Shown here: positions 35,953 through 45,283 of the stretch, one piece after another
How the letters are laid out: each line of letters opens with the position of its first letter
How positions within the stretch are numbered: position 1 is the first letter of the stretch
Source: Desulfovibrio sp. G11
GTDB taxonomy: Bacteria > Desulfobacterota > Desulfovibrionia > Desulfovibrionales > Desulfovibrionaceae
Reading direction: 5' to 3'
DNA: 64,000 nt
Assembly (NCBI RefSeq): GCF_900243745.1
Contig: NZ_LT984798.1
Coordinates: forward strand, 2,564,001-2,628,000
Made by a program: the position numbers and the translations under genes
Notes under the pieces: model-generated
What the model saw: only the letters and a program-made list of their open reading frames with translations
What the model was told of the DNA's origin: nothing
Databases searched by the model: none

Positions 35953-36686
35953 GCGGATTCAACTTGCAAGTGCAACACCCTCAAGGTTGAATGAAAAGGC
36001 AAGGTGGTATAGCACTTTAGCCTCTCCATCCAACCAAAGATTGAGGGGCGTATGGGCTATGCACACCTTGCCAGGGAAGAACGGTACTACATCTGCCAGG
36101 CAGTGAAAAGTGGAACGTCACTGAGGGCCATAGCCAAAGCGATAGGCCGTAGCGTCTCAACTGTAAGCCGCGAACTTGCGCGAAATACCGGGGCGCGTGG
36201 CTACCGCTACAGGCAGGCACACAAGCGCAGTCAGAAAAGGCAGACCAGTAAAGGGAAGAAGCGCATTGGCCTTGAGGTATGGACGTATGTTGAACAGTGT
36301 CTGCACCAGGACTTCAGTCCGGAGCAAATCTCTGGAGTTCTCAAACGCAAAGGTTTTGCCCTCAGTCATGAATGGATTTACCAGTACATTCTGGCGGACA
36401 AAAGGCGAGGAGGGACGCTGCACAGCCATTTGCGCTGCCAGCGCAAATGCAAACGACGATATGGCAAACCTGACAGACGAGGTCAAATCAAGGGGCGTAT
36501 CAGCATAGACACACGGCCGCCTATTGTTGACGAGCGTTCGCGCCTTGGTGACTGGGAGGCTGATACCGTTGAAGGGAGTAAAGGAGGCCCCGTTTTGGTA
36601 ACACTAGCAGAGCGTAAAAGCCGTCTTTTCCTGTTTGGCAAGGCTCCCAACAAAAGCGCCAGCGAAGTAAGGCGGGTATTGAAGAG

Positions 36687-38003
36687 GGTGTAAGAAATTT
36701 TGTGTAATCGGCCAATCATGTTACCCCGATTATCGGAGGATTGATGATGGTCGACCCCAAAGATATACCCGATGAGTTAATTGACGCTCTGCTTGCCAAC
36801 TATCAAAAGCCCGACGACCTGCTGGGAAAAAACGGCATTCTGGAACAACTGACCAAGCGAGTTATGGAGCGCGCTTTGCAAGCGGAGATGACCTACCATC
36901 TGGGGCATGAAAAACATGGCAGAGTTGCCAACGCCAGCGGCAACACCCGCAACGGCACAAGCAAAAAAACCTTGAAGGGGAAGAACGGCTCTTTGCCCAT
37001 TGCGATTCCTCGAGACCGGGACGGCAGTTTTGAGCCGCAGTTGGTGGAAAAGCATCAGACCCACTGGCAAGGTTTAGATGATAGCATCATTTCGCTATAT
37101 GCCCGTGGCATGAGCGTACGCGAAATCCAGGGGCATCTGAAAGAGCTGTATCACACAGACGTTTCACCGGCGCTTATCAGCGCGGTAACCGATGAAGTGG
37201 CCGAGGATGTCCGTCAATGGCAAGGCCGCCCTCTGGATGCCATTTATCCTATCCTTTACCTGGACTGCATCCACGTTAAGGTGCGCGATTCCGGCACGGT
37301 CGGTACCAAGGCGGTGTATCTGGCCCTTGGCGTGACCATGAGCGGCGTGAAAGATTTGTTGGGTATGTGGATCTCCCCGAACGAGGGCGCAAAGTTCTGG
37401 CTGTCCGTGGTGACGGAACTGCGAAACCGGGGAGTGCAGGACATCTTCATCGCCTGCGTGGACGGGCTTAAGGGCTTTCCGGAGGCCATTGAAAGCGTAT
37501 TTCCTAAAACGCAAATCCAGCTGTGCATTGTGCATCTGGTCCGGAACAGCTTGAAATTCGTGGGCTGGAAGGAGCGTAAAACCGTTGCCGCCGACCTGAG
37601 GGAAATATACAGCTCGCCAACGGCAGAACTGGCCCAGTCAGCCCTTGAGCGCCTGGAACACAAATACAATTCCAGTTATCCGCTCATCACAAAATCCTGG
37701 CGGGCCCACTGGCAGCGGATAATCCCCTTCTTTGACTACCCGCCGGAAATCCGGAAGGTGATCTATACGACGAATGCCATAGAATCGCTGAACATGAGCC
37801 TGCGCAAGGTGACCAAAGCCAAGGGGGCTTTCCCCCACGATGAGGCCGTTTTCAAAATCTTCTGGCTGGCGCTGCGAAATATCAGCAAAAAATGGACTAT
37901 GCCCATCAGGGATTGGAAGGCAGCGTTGAACAGATTCGCCATACAATTTGAGGAAAGATTTCCAACTTAATAAGTAAACCGATTACACAAAGTTATGGAC
38001 ACC
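36687..38003 (+). mobile_element. IS256-family insertion sequence (about 1.3 kb)
   Basis: Terminal inverted repeats at 36687-36711 and 37979-38003 match at 20 of 25 positions, including TTTGTGTAATCGG. One intact transposase gene fills the interior, the standard IS256 layout. Expected 8-9 base target duplications are not evident at the junctions: left flank TTGAAGAG, right flank CCCTCATT. So the ends may have been altered by later recombination, or the insertion was not simple. Confidence 0.88.
36747..37970 (+). CDS. IS256-family (mutator-type) transposase
   Basis: About 407 residues, intact. DDE residues lie in LYLDCIHVKVRD, FIACVDGLKGFPEAI and, for the Glu, YTTNAIESLNMSLRK, which is the IS256/MULE signature; GNTRNGTSKKTLKG in the N-terminal region is also typical. 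The ATG at 36747 is seven bases after GGAGG and is preferred over the in-frame TTG (36741) and ATG (36744). It should be able to mobilise its own element. Confidence 0.93.
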   Translation: MVDPKDIPDELIDALLANYQKPDDLLGKNGILEQLTKRVMERALQAEMTYHLGHEKHGRVANASGNTRNGTSKKTLKGKNGSLPIAIPRDRDGSFEPQLVEKHQTHWQGLDDSIISLYARGMSVREIQGHLKELYHTDVSPALISAVTDEVAEDVRQWQGRPLDAIYPILYLDCIHVKVRDSGTVGTKAVYLALGVTMSGVKDLLGMWISPNEGAKFWLSVVTELRNRGVQDIFIACVDGLKGFPEAIESVFPKTQIQLCIVHLVRNSLKFVGWKERKTVAADLREIYSSPTAELAQSALERLEHKYNSSYPLITKSWRAHWQRIIPFFDYPPEIRKVIYTTNAIESLNMSLRKVTKAKGAFPHDEAVFKIFWLALRNISKKWTMPIRDWKAALNRFAIQFEERFPT

Positions 38004-38483
38004 CCCTCATTGGGACTCTTGACACCCATTAAGGACTTTGTTCAGACTATTACCTATGATAACGGCAAGGAGTTCAGCTACCATGCCGATGTGTCAGCTA
38101 CACTCGAGGCTCAGGGATTTTTTGCGCACCCCTACCATTCGTGGGAGCGTGGCTTGAACGAGAACTCCAATGGCCTTCTACGCCAATACTTCCCCAAGGG
38201 GGTAAGCTTGGCATCGGTCACGCAAGATGAGATCATAGCGGCAATGTGCCGCTTGAACTGGCGGCCTAGAAAATGCCTTGGGTTTAAGACACCCTATGAA
38301 GTTTTTTTAGAAGACGCCAATACCCAAGGACTGGGTGTTGCACTTTGAACTTGAAACCGCGTAAAAACATTCATGACACTCCTGCATTGCTGTACAGCTT
38401 TTCAGAACAGCCTCTCTGATTTTTTCCATATCTGGTATGCAGAAAATCAGACAGGAGTTTTTTAAGGAAAAGAGAGGAATAGT

Positions 38484-40544
38484 ATGAAATTGCGCTTGTT
38501 GCCCAAAATGCTGCTGCTGATCTTGCTGCCGACGCTTCTGGGCCTTTGCACCGTAACCTGGTTCAGCTACACGCGCGGGGAGAGGGCGCTGGCCGTACAG
38601 ATAGACGATGAACTTGCCGCGGTGACACGCAGCCAGGCCGGGCAGCTTGGCAGTGTGGCCGAGTTGCTGCATAAAGTGCTGGATAATGCCGGGCATACAT
38701 CCCGCATCAGCAATTTCCTCAAAGCCGGATCCGAATGGGAAAAAGATGCCCTGCGCCCTGCCATGCAGGCAAGCCTGAAAAGCATTGCCGAAGATTTTCC
38801 CTTGCTGGCTGCAGTGGGTCTGCTTTCACCCGAGGGGGTGGTCGTGGGGCACAGCAATCCTGCTGGAATTAATACCAATCTTTCTGAACGTCCGTATTTC
38901 AAGGCGGCCATGCAGGGTAAAAGCAGCGTGCTGAATGCGCGCAGCAAGGTTTCAGGCGCGGTCACCACAGTGATGGCTGCGCCGGTCATGAATGACGGCA
39001 AGGTTCTGGGAGTGGTCTACGGCACGGTCGACCTCACTATGTTCAGCGCTGAAACAGTGGATGCCGTCAGGCTGGGGCAGACCGGCACAAGTTTTGTCTA
39101 TGACGGCAGCGGTCTGTTACTGATGCATCCCAACAAGGACTATGTTGGCGACGAAGACGGCAACCTGGACTGGGTCCGGCAGATACTTGAAAAGCGTAAT
39201 GGCAATCTGTCCTACACTTGGGATGGAAAAGAAAAACTGGCGTATTTTCAGGAAATTCCTGACATGGATTGGCTTGTCGTGCTGAGTATGGAGCGTAGCG
39301 AGGTTCTTGCGCCCGCCGCTGTGCTGTTGCGCGGCAATCTGATGCTCATGCTAGCTATTGTCCTGGTGGTGGGGCTGATAGTTTTTACTGTGGCGCGAAG
39401 CATCACCACGGCTCTGAAAAATGAAGAGGCCTTTGTGGGGCGTGTTGCCGAGGGGCAATTTGAGATGAGCGACCAGCAACGGGCTGTTCATGAAAAATGC
39501 GTTGCCCGTACTGACGAAATCGGGGGGCTGTCCAGGGGCGTGGGCATCATGACGGAGAATCTGCAAAAATTTCTTTCAGAAAGCGAACAACGGGCGCAGG
39601 AAGCCCAAAAGGCCACTGAAGAGGCGCGCCAGGCCATGCACGAGGCCGAAGAAGCCCGCAGAGCCGCCGAAGGAGCCCGGCGTGACGGCATGTTGGCTGC
39701 CGCGGAGCAGCTGGAAGAAGTGGCTTCTGTGCTTTCTTCAGCTTCTACGGAGCTTTCGGCCCAGATTGAGCAATCTGACCGCGGCGCGGCAGAATCTGCC
39801 CAGCGTTTGTCCGAGGCGGCTACTGCCATGAACGAAATGAACGCTACCGTGCAGGAGGTTGCCCGTAACGCCGGGGCGGCTTCCATTGCTTCTGCCGAAA
39901 CCAGAGAAAAAGCCCAGCACGGCTCCAGTATTGTTGCGCAGTCATTGCAGAGCATTGAAGGCGTGCGGCATATTTCCGGGCAGCTCAAGGAAGATATGAC
40001 GCAACTTAACGAACACACCCGCGATATCACACGTATTATGGGCGTCATTTCGGATATTGCTGACCAGACCAACCTGCTGGCCCTGAATGCCGCCATTGAA
40101 GCCGCCCGCGCGGGCGAAGCCGGGCGCGGCTTTGCTGTGGTGGCTGACGAGGTGCGCAAGCTGGCGGAAAAGACAATGGCTTCCACCCTGGACGTGAGCA
40201 GCGTCATCAAGGCCATTCAGGACAGCACGCAAAAAAGCACAGCCAGTGCGGAAAACGCTGTGGAGCAGATCAATCGGACGACGGAACTGGCCGATATGTC
40301 CGGCCAGGCCCTTCAGGAAATCGTGGCTACTGTGGACGCCACAGCGGATCAGGTGCATGCCATTGCCACAGCCAGCGAGGAGCAGTCCGCCGCCAGCGAG
40401 GAAATCAACCTGTCCATAGTTCAGGTCAACGACATGTCACGGCAGACCGCCGATGCTATGGGCGAAGCTGCCAGAGCCGTGTCTGACCTGGCAGCCCAGG
40501 CCCAGAACCTCAATACGCTGATTCAGAATATGAAACGGGCGTAA
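38484..40544 (+). CDS. methyl-accepting chemotaxis protein
   Basis: 686-residue transmembrane receptor: first membrane segment about 7-28, periplasmic dCache-like sensor (about 35-275; contains [18 protein letters not shown] and [14 protein letters not shown]), second segment [23 protein letters not shown], an Ala/Glu-rich coiled coil, then the MA signalling domain with the hairpin tip [20 protein letters not shown]. It signals to CheA/CheW. The ligand is not predictable, but dCache domains often bind amino or organic acids. AGAGGA before the ATG supports the start. First gene to the right of the IS, transcribed away from it. Confidence 0.93.
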   Translation: MKLRLLPKMLLLILLPTLLGLCTVTWFSYTRGERALAVQIDDELAAVTRSQAGQLGSVAELLHKVLDNAGHTSRISNFLKAGSEWEKDALRPAMQASLKSIAEDFPLLAAVGLLSPEGVVVGHSNPAGINTNLSERPYFKAAMQGKSSVLNARSKVSGAVTTVMAAPVMNDGKVLGVVYGTVDLTMFSAETVDAVRLGQTGTSFVYDGSGLLLMHPNKDYVGDEDGNLDWVRQILEKRNGNLSYTWDGKEKLAYFQEIPDMDWLVVLSMERSEVLAPAAVLLRGNLMLMLAIVLVVGLIVFTVARSITTALKNEEAFVGRVAEGQFEMSDQQRAVHEKCVARTDEIGGLSRGVGIMTENLQKFLSESEQRAQEAQKATEEARQAMHEAEEARRAAEGARRDGMLAAAEQLEEVASVLSSASTELSAQIEQSDRGAAESAQRLSEAATAMNEMNATVQEVARNAGAASIASAETREKAQHGSSIVAQSLQSIEGVRHISGQLKEDMTQLNEHTRDITRIMGVISDIADQTNLLALNAAIEAARAGEAGRGFAVVADEVRKLAEKTMASTLDVSSVIKAIQDSTQKSTASAENAVEQINRTTELADMSGQALQEIVATVDATADQVHAIATASEEQSAASEEINLSIVQVNDMSRQTADAMGEAARAVSDLAAQAQNLNTLIQNMKRA

Positions 40545-41048
40545 CGCCTGAAAGTGCGTTGTGCAGATGGAGGCAGCCCTTCCATCTGCACAACGTGCGG
40601 GTGCTGGGCGCCCGCGTATCTCATGTCTTCCCTTCCTCCTGCCGGGCAAGCCTCACTGTGCCGTATCTTCCGGGCTGGCTGTTCAGGCTGCGCAGATTTG
40701 AGCTGAAAAGTTTCAGCCGTCCCCGCTGTGAAGCAGAAAGCGTCTTTCCACACAAAAATATCCATATGATGCAGCGTGTCGCTGATTCAAAACCCAGGTG
40801 CCATGCAGGGATACCCTGTAACACATGCCTGTACTGGCATCTGGGCAGTGTACTTGTTTTCTGAAATTTTCTGCAATTAATGACTGTATATTTTGTGTAT
40901 ATGCGGGATGTGATGGATTTTTTTCTGCCTGACTGTTTGACTGCCAGGGGATGGCGTTGTTAGCATACTGCAAGGGGCGAGATAAATAACATCGTTCATG
41001 TTTTTTTATGCGATGCCAGATGTAATGCCGTCAAAAACTGGAGAAACT
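40545..41048. other. intergenic region upstream of the IbrA cassette
   Basis: Starts with a perfect 14-bp hairpin (40558-40594) lacking a T run, 14 bases after the chemotaxis gene stop. The right part (about 40850-41048) is AT-rich and probably contains the promoter of the cassette. I cannot fix a promoter, and there is no other open frame with a ribosome site. Confidence 0.5.
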
Positions 41049-41108
41049 ATGAGCATTATGAACTCAAATTTGTTTCATTACGGCAAGGTAGAAGCTTTTT
41101 TATCATGA
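41049..41108 (+). CDS. 19-residue leader ORF coupled to ibrA-like gene
   Basis: ATG at 41049 with GGAG five bases upstream, 19 codons starting MSIMNSNLFHYG and ending FLS, stop at 41106-41108 overlapping the ibrA-like ATG as ATGA. The ibrA-like gene itself has a poor ribosome site, so re-initiation from this small ORF is the likely way it is translated. No amino-acid run suggests attenuation. Function of the peptide itself unknown. Confidence 0.5.
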   Translation: MSIMNSNLFHYGKVEAFLS

Positions 41109-42295
41109 AGAAAAAATATCGCGATATCGATGTGTTTACTGCTGCCGTCCAGAGGATCGAAGCGATATTTGAAAATTTTGAGCGGGTATATGTATCATTT
41201 TCAGGCGGTAAAGATTCGGGCTGCCTTGTTCATCTGGCTCTGGAAGTGGCGCGAAGAAAAAAAAGGCTTCCGCTTGATGTGCTGCACATAGATCTTGAGG
41301 CCTGGTATAGGCACACTGCCGATTTTGTCGCCAGAATCATGACCCGGCCGGAAATCAGGCCACACTGGATTTGCCTGCCCCTGCATCTGCGCAATGCCGT
41401 AAGCCAGACCCAGCCGCACTGGCTCTGCTGGGATCCCGAAGCCCGTGCGGAATGGATACGTGAACTTCCCCGGCATCCGGGAGTTATCAGTGATGAAAAA
41501 CATTTTTCATGGTTCCGGCGCGGGATGGAGTTTGAAGAGTTTGTGCCTTTGTTCGGGCAGCATTTTTCTCAGGGAAATCCCTGCGCCTGCCTTGTGGGCA
41601 TTCGAAGTGATGAAAGCCTGAATCGTTTTCGCACCATCAAGTCGTGGACCAAGCGGCGCTGGAATCGTCATGGGTGGACTACGGTTTCTGGAACCGGGCT
41701 TGTCAACGCCTATCCGATATATGACTGGCGGACAGAAGATATCTGGACGGCTCACGGGCGGATGCAGTGGGACTATAACCATATCTACGACCTTATGCAT
41801 ATGGCGGGGCTTAGTCTTGCACAAATGCGCCTTTGCCAGCCATTTGGCGATGACCAACGAAAGAGCCTCTGGCTTTTCAAGATTCTGGAGCCGGAGACGT
41901 GGGCGCGGCTTGTCAGCCGGGTGCAGGGGGCGAACTTCGGCAACCGGCACGCCGCAACTTCCGGCAATGTGATGGGCAATTATCACATAAGCCTTCCGGA
42001 AGGCCATACATGGCAAAGCTACTGCGAATTTCTTCTGTCTTCCATGCCTGACAGTACGGCGGATCATTACCGCAACAAGATTCACAGTTTTGTGCGCTGG
42101 TGGCGCGAACACGGTGTTGCGGTTATCCCGGATGAAGCGGAGCCGCGGCTGGAGGCCGCCCGCAAAGCGCCGAGCTGGCGGCGGATCTGCAAGGTGCTTT
42201 TAAAAAATGACTACTGGTGCAAAGGCCTTTCTTTCAGTCAGACAAAAAGAGAAATGGAAAAGCAGTTGGAGTGGGTGCTGCGTGTGGGGAGGTAG
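41105..42295 (+). CDS. IbrA-like PP-loop ATPase (PAPS-reductase family, DUF3440)
   Basis: 396 residues. The N-terminal PP-loop SFSGGKDSGCLVHLAL and DVLHIDLEAWYRHT mark the adenosine-phosphosulfate reductase/ATP-pyrophosphatase superfamily; CLVGIRSDESLNRF and YPIYDWRTEDIW belong to the same fold. The C-terminal third corresponds to DUF3440, as in E. coli IbrA. The DndC/SspD phosphorothioation proteins are more distant relatives. The APS-reductase iron-sulfur Cys pattern is not seen, so it is not expected to reduce sulfate. It is followed by a GNAT-like gene and an IbrB-like gene. In E. coli IbrA/IbrB activate genes for immunoglobulin-binding proteins; the biochemical activity is unknown. Confidence 0.83.
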   Translation: MKKKYRDIDVFTAAVQRIEAIFENFERVYVSFSGGKDSGCLVHLALEVARRKKRLPLDVLHIDLEAWYRHTADFVARIMTRPEIRPHWICLPLHLRNAVSQTQPHWLCWDPEARAEWIRELPRHPGVISDEKHFSWFRRGMEFEEFVPLFGQHFSQGNPCACLVGIRSDESLNRFRTIKSWTKRRWNRHGWTTVSGTGLVNAYPIYDWRTEDIWTAHGRMQWDYNHIYDLMHMAGLSLAQMRLCQPFGDDQRKSLWLFKILEPETWARLVSRVQGANFGNRHAATSGNVMGNYHISLPEGHTWQSYCEFLLSSMPDSTADHYRNKIHSFVRWWREHGVAVIPDEAEPRLEAARKAPSWRRICKVLLKNDYWCKGLSFSQTKREMEKQLEWVLRVGR

Positions 42296-42302
42296 GGCGG
42301 TT

Positions 42303-42734
42303 ATGCGCATCGAAAAGTTTGTTCATGAGAGCGAGCCTGAAAAAAATGCACAGCTGTTTGGCAGGATAGGAGAGTTTTGCGCCTGCGCCACCACAAGGGA
42401 TGCCCTGGGCTGCGCGATTTCAAGCCGTCCCGGGCAGGTATGGTATGTGGCGGCCGAGCGGCACACGGTGCACGCTTTCGGGTCCATACGGTTGCAGGGT
42501 GAAAGGGGATTGCTACGCCATCTGTACAGCCCGGCTGGGGACGGCATGCTTCTGGAAACAGTCTTGCGTCACTGCATTGAGTATGCGCGGCGGCACCATG
42601 CCCGGTCCGTATGGCTTACAGACTATATATGGCTGGAATCACGCTATGCGCCGCTGGGCTTTATGCCGCACGGGAACCCCAGAGGCCGATTTGTCCAATA
42701 TGTGTTATGGTTAGGGGAGTCCAATGGAACTTGA
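42303..42734 (+). CDS. GNAT-like acetyltransferase-fold protein
   Basis: 143 residues. The pattern VHAFGSIRLQGERGLLRHLYS, then GMLLETVLRHCIEYARRH and a C-terminal RYAPLGFMPHGNPRGRFVQY follows the beta4-alpha3-beta5 order of small GNAT acetyltransferases, including the YxxLGF element. The acetyl-CoA pyrophosphate loop is degenerate (SPAGDGMLLE), so activity is uncertain. Starts seven bases after the ibrA-like stop and overlaps the ibrB-like start by 11 bases, so it is part of one translational unit. Confidence 0.7.
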   Translation: MRIEKFVHESEPEKNAQLFGRIGEFCACATTRDALGCAISSRPGQVWYVAAERHTVHAFGSIRLQGERGLLRHLYSPAGDGMLLETVLRHCIEYARRHHARSVWLTDYIWLESRYAPLGFMPHGNPRGRFVQYVLWLGESNGT

Positions 42735-43341
42735 GCAATGGATAAATTCTCTGGAAGACGCGCTGCTGTCTGATACCCGCCGTTTTGACCAGCGGGTGAA
42801 AGTATATAACCGTCTTGTGGATATGGCCGCCCGGTATCTGGATACGCCTCATCCGGCCGCGCGCCCTCAGTTGGTGCGCGTGGACAAGGTTAAAGGCAAC
42901 GATTACAACCCCAACAAGGTCGCGCCGCCTGAAATGCGTTTGCTGCGTCTGTCCATGGCTAAAGACGGCCAGACCATGCCTGTGGTTGTGGCCCGGGGCA
43001 GCAGGGGCGCCTTTCAGATTGTGGACGGCTTTCATCGCCGCAGCGTCGCAAAAAATGCGCCCGAAGTTCGCGAGGCCCTTTCGGGATATCTTTTCATCGT
43101 TGAGCTGGACAAGCCTTTTGAAGACAGGATTACGTCCACGGTCCGGCATAACATGGCCAGAGGCGCGCACAAGGTCGAGCTGACGGCAAAGCTGGTGACT
43201 GCCCTGAAAGGCTATAACTGGAGCAGCGAGCGTATTGGCCGGGAGCTGGGTATGGACCCTGACGAAGTCCTGCGGCTGAAGCAGATGACTGGTCTGGCCG
43301 AAGCTTTTGCAGACAGGGAATTTTCCAGGGCCTGGGAATAG
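42724..43341 (+). CDS. IbrB-like ParB-fold protein
   Basis: 205 residues with a ParB/sulfiredoxin-type domain (about 55-140): VDKVKGNDYNPNKVAPPEM, a strand-rich MPVVVARG, and IVDGFHRRSVAK, the equivalent of the ParB G-x-x-R-R nucleotide-binding motif. A helix-turn-helix like segment, WSSERIGRELGMDPDEVLRL, follows. This matches IbrB of E. coli, the partner of IbrA. It is not a chromosome-partition ParB: no ParA neighbour and a short length. Probably DNA-binding and possibly a nucleotide hydrolase (inference). Confidence 0.82.
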   Translation: MELEQWINSLEDALLSDTRRFDQRVKVYNRLVDMAARYLDTPHPAARPQLVRVDKVKGNDYNPNKVAPPEMRLLRLSMAKDGQTMPVVVARGSRGAFQIVDGFHRRSVAKNAPEVREALSGYLFIVELDKPFEDRITSTVRHNMARGAHKVELTAKLVTALKGYNWSSERIGRELGMDPDEVLRLKQMTGLAEAFADREFSRAWE

Positions 43342-43707
43342 CCGCGCCGTACCGTATTGTGAGTTCGTGGCAGCAGGCATGCGGACTGGCGGGACCGGTG
43401 TTTTTTCTCTTGTGCCTGCGCTGGTCGCGCCCTGTGCGGACTTCGTATCTGCCTTGATGTTTTTTGACTCCCGCGTACTGCTTTTGCCGTCAGAAAGGTT
43501 TTGGGCCTCGGGGCTGGCAAAAAATGATGCTCTGCTGGCATATTATCGCCAGGGTGGCGAGATGCCCTGAAAACAGCATTTACTGCGGCTTCGTGTTCTC
43601 CGGTTTCGGTTTTCGTCACGTCAATAAAGTGGCGAAATTCGGGACCGGTTTGTTTTTTGATGCATTTTTATTTGTTAACATTGCGTTTTATATTGATAAT
43701 ATTTATT
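43342..43707. other. intergenic region between ibrB-like gene and the flagellar operon
   Basis: About 370 bases up to the sigma-54 site. An 87-codon open frame (43307-43570) overlapping the ibrB-like end has no ribosome site or family character and is not called. No terminator hairpin with a T run is evident. Confidence 0.45.
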
Positions 43708-43723
43708 TGGAACAAATGTTGCT
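43708..43723 (+). promoter_or_regulatory. sigma-54-type promoter of the flgB operon
   Basis: TGGAACAAATGTTGCT: GG at 43709-43710 and GC at 43721-43722 are separated by exactly ten bases, matching the -24/-12 TGGCAC-N5-TTGCT consensus with one -24 mismatch. It lies 43 bases before the flgB ATG. RpoN control of basal-body genes is common in flagellar hierarchies. Confidence 0.72.
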
Positions 43724-43764
43724 TTATGATTGCCAAGCAATCCAGAAGGACTGCGGGAGGATCT

Positions 43765-44178
43765 ATGAAAAGTTTGTTCAGCAGCCAGATCGGCCTTGTT
43801 GGTACGGTCATGAACATGCAGCTTGACCGGCAGAACATCATTGCCGGCAACCTGGCCAACATTGACACCCCCAATTACAAACCGCGTGAATTGAGCTTTG
43901 AAAAAGAGCTTCAGACTGCCCTCGGGCAGGATATGGAAGGGCAGATGAGCCGTACCAGCGCGGAACACATACCTTCGACCTTTGATCCTTCAAGCTTCAG
44001 GCCCGAATGGTCAGAAGCCTTCAAGCCCCGGCTCATTCACGGTGAAGACCGGGTGAATCTTGACAAGGAAATGGCCAAGCACTCCAAAAACCAGTTGCAG
44101 TTTACGGCCCTTGCGCAGGTTCTTACCAAAACGTTCGAAGGTATCCACACAGTCATACAAGACGGCAAGCAGGCATAG
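43765..44178 (+). CDS. flgB: flagellar basal-body rod protein FlgB
   Basis: Proximal rod subunit exported through the flagellar type III system. 137 residues; MKSLFSSQIGLVGTVMNMQL followed by ARQNI/DRQNIIAGNLANIDTPNYKP is the N-terminal rod-protein signature. The C terminus is helical (HSKNQLQFTALAQVLTKTF) as in the family. GGGAGG seven bases before the ATG at 43765 fixes the start; the open frame extends 36 codons upstream across the promoter. First gene of flgB-flgC-fliE-fliF-fliG-fliH-fliI. Confidence 0.96.
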   Translation: MKSLFSSQIGLVGTVMNMQLDRQNIIAGNLANIDTPNYKPRELSFEKELQTALGQDMEGQMSRTSAEHIPSTFDPSSFRPEWSEAFKPRLIHGEDRVNLDKEMAKHSKNQLQFTALAQVLTKTFEGIHTVIQDGKQA

Positions 44179-44342
44179 CGGGCCTGCTGCCGCAATATTT
44201 TTCCATTTCTGCCCGCGCTGCTTTCTGCCTGCTTCGGCGTACAGTAACAACGCGTATTCAGGGCAGGCAGCCTGCCGGACGGGAACAGCATTTTCGTAGC
44301 CAGCCCGGCGGGACAGCATTGATTTGAGATCAGGAGAACGCC

Positions 44343-44780
44343 ATGGACTTCATGACAGCATTTGACATAAGCGCATCGGGGCTTGCAGCCGACCGTACGC
44401 GTATCAATACCATATCCATGAACCTGGCTAATGCCAAAACCACACGTACGCCCTTGGGCGGGCCATACCGGCGGCGCAGCGTGGTGCAGCAGACGGCTGA
44501 CGTGGATGATCCTTTTTCCGTCCATATGCGCTCGGCGCTTGACCGTGCGGTCAAGGGGGTGCGCGTGATGGCCGTAACTATGGATAACCGCCCCTTCAAG
44601 CGGGTGTATGAACCGGGCAATCCCGATGCCAACGCCGAAGGCTATGTAATGTACCCCGACATCAATGTGGTGGAAGAAATGGCCAACCTCATGACGGCGC
44701 AACGCAACTTTGAGGCCAACGTCACCACTGTGGACGCCATCAAGGGCATGTATGTCAAAGCCCTTGAAATCGGCAAATAA
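44343..44780 (+). CDS. flgC: flagellar basal-body rod protein FlgC
   Basis: Proximal rod subunit, 145 residues. AFDISASGLAADRTRINTIS and MNLANAKTTRT are the flagellar rod N-terminal signature, and VVEEMANLMTAQRNFEANV the C-terminal one. The 164-base gap after flgB is longer than usual but contains no terminator, so it should still be in the operon. AGGAG nine bases before the ATG. Confidence 0.96.
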   Translation: MDFMTAFDISASGLAADRTRINTISMNLANAKTTRTPLGGPYRRRSVVQQTADVDDPFSVHMRSALDRAVKGVRVMAVTMDNRPFKRVYEPGNPDANAEGYVMYPDINVVEEMANLMTAQRNFEANVTTVDAIKGMYVKALEIGK

Positions 44781-44836
44781 GATTTTTACCGCCCATCTGA
44801 CCGGGCGGAGCCGCTGAGGCAATTCAGGAGAAGGCC

Positions 44837-45283
44837 ATGAGCATACAGTCAGTGGGCATGCGCGCGTACAGTGAGGCCATGCAGCATTTCAACAGGGTAG
44901 AGGGCAGCCTGCAGCAGGGTTCGTCTGTCAGCGGCAAAACGCTTTTTTCCCGCACCCTGGATCAGAGCCTTGCCCGCAGCAAGGTGGATACCGGCGAAAA
45001 TTTCGGCGCCCAGGTGGACATGGTGCAGTTTCCCGGCAAGGCGCATACCCCGGTAACTTCCGAGAGCAGCTTTACCGGAACCCTCAGGGATTCACTGAAC
45101 AAGGTAAACCAGTTGCAGGGCGTCAAGGATGAAGCCATCAGCGAATTTGCTTCGGGCCGCACCCAGAACGTGCAGGAACTCATGATAACCATGCAGAAAT
45201 CCAGCCTTGCCATGAAGCTGACTACCGCCGTGCGCGGCAAGGTGCTGGAAGCCTACAAGGAAATTTCCAAGATGCAGTTCTAG
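44837..45283 (+). CDS. fliE: flagellar hook-basal body protein FliE
   Basis: Links the MS ring to the rod. 148 residues, longer than the usual about 100: the conserved C-terminal part (FTGTLRDSLNKVNQLQGVKDEA... to MQKSSLAMKLTTAVRGKVLEAYKEISKMQF) is intact, and the extra 40-50 residues are N-terminal and polar. AGGAG precedes the ATG. Position between flgC and fliF is canonical. Confidence 0.94.
   Translation: MSIQSVGMRAYSEAMQHFNRVEGSLQQGSSVSGKTLFSRTLDQSLARSKVDTGENFGAQVDMVQFPGKAHTPVTSESSFTGTLRDSLNKVNQLQGVKDEAISEFASGRTQNVQELMITMQKSSLAMKLTTAVRGKVLEAYKEISKMQF

Larger units (their letters stand above)
36052..38348 (+). pseudogene. IS30-family transposase, split by an IS256 insertion
   Basis: N-terminal part at 36052 to about 36686: HTH region (SLRAIAKAIGRSVSTVSREL), then RLGDWEADTVEG with the first catalytic Asp. 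The C-terminal part resumes after 38003 as LLTPIKDFVQTITYDNGKEF with the second Asp and ENSNGLLRQYFPKG with the Glu. All three DDE residues therefore survive, but on separate halves, and translation of the first half runs into a stop within the inserted element. The element cannot encode its own transposase any longer. Confidence 0.88.
35953..38360 (+). mobile_element. IS30-family insertion sequence, interrupted by an IS256-family element
   Basis: Terminal inverted repeats are visible at 35953-35980 and 38333-38360: 24 of 28 positions match, sharing the inner block AAGTGCAACACCC. Between them lies an IS30-type DDE transposase gene split by a second element at 36687-38003. Without that insert the element is about 1.09 kb, the usual IS30 size. 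I cannot see a clear target duplication beside the outer repeats. It sits in an AT-rich spacer and breaks no other gene. Confidence 0.85.

Noticed and set aside
36679-38011. 8-base target duplication of the IS256 element
   Set aside because: Left flank TTGAAGAG and right flank CCCTCATT do not match in any register I tried.
42724-43341. Chromosome-partition ParB
   Set aside because: Too short, no ParA partner or parS-like context; the neighbour is IbrA-like, so IbrB-like is the better call.
43307-43570. 87-codon plus-strand frame after the ibrB-like gene
   Set aside because: Overlaps the ibrB-like end, lacks a Shine-Dalgarno and any family feature.
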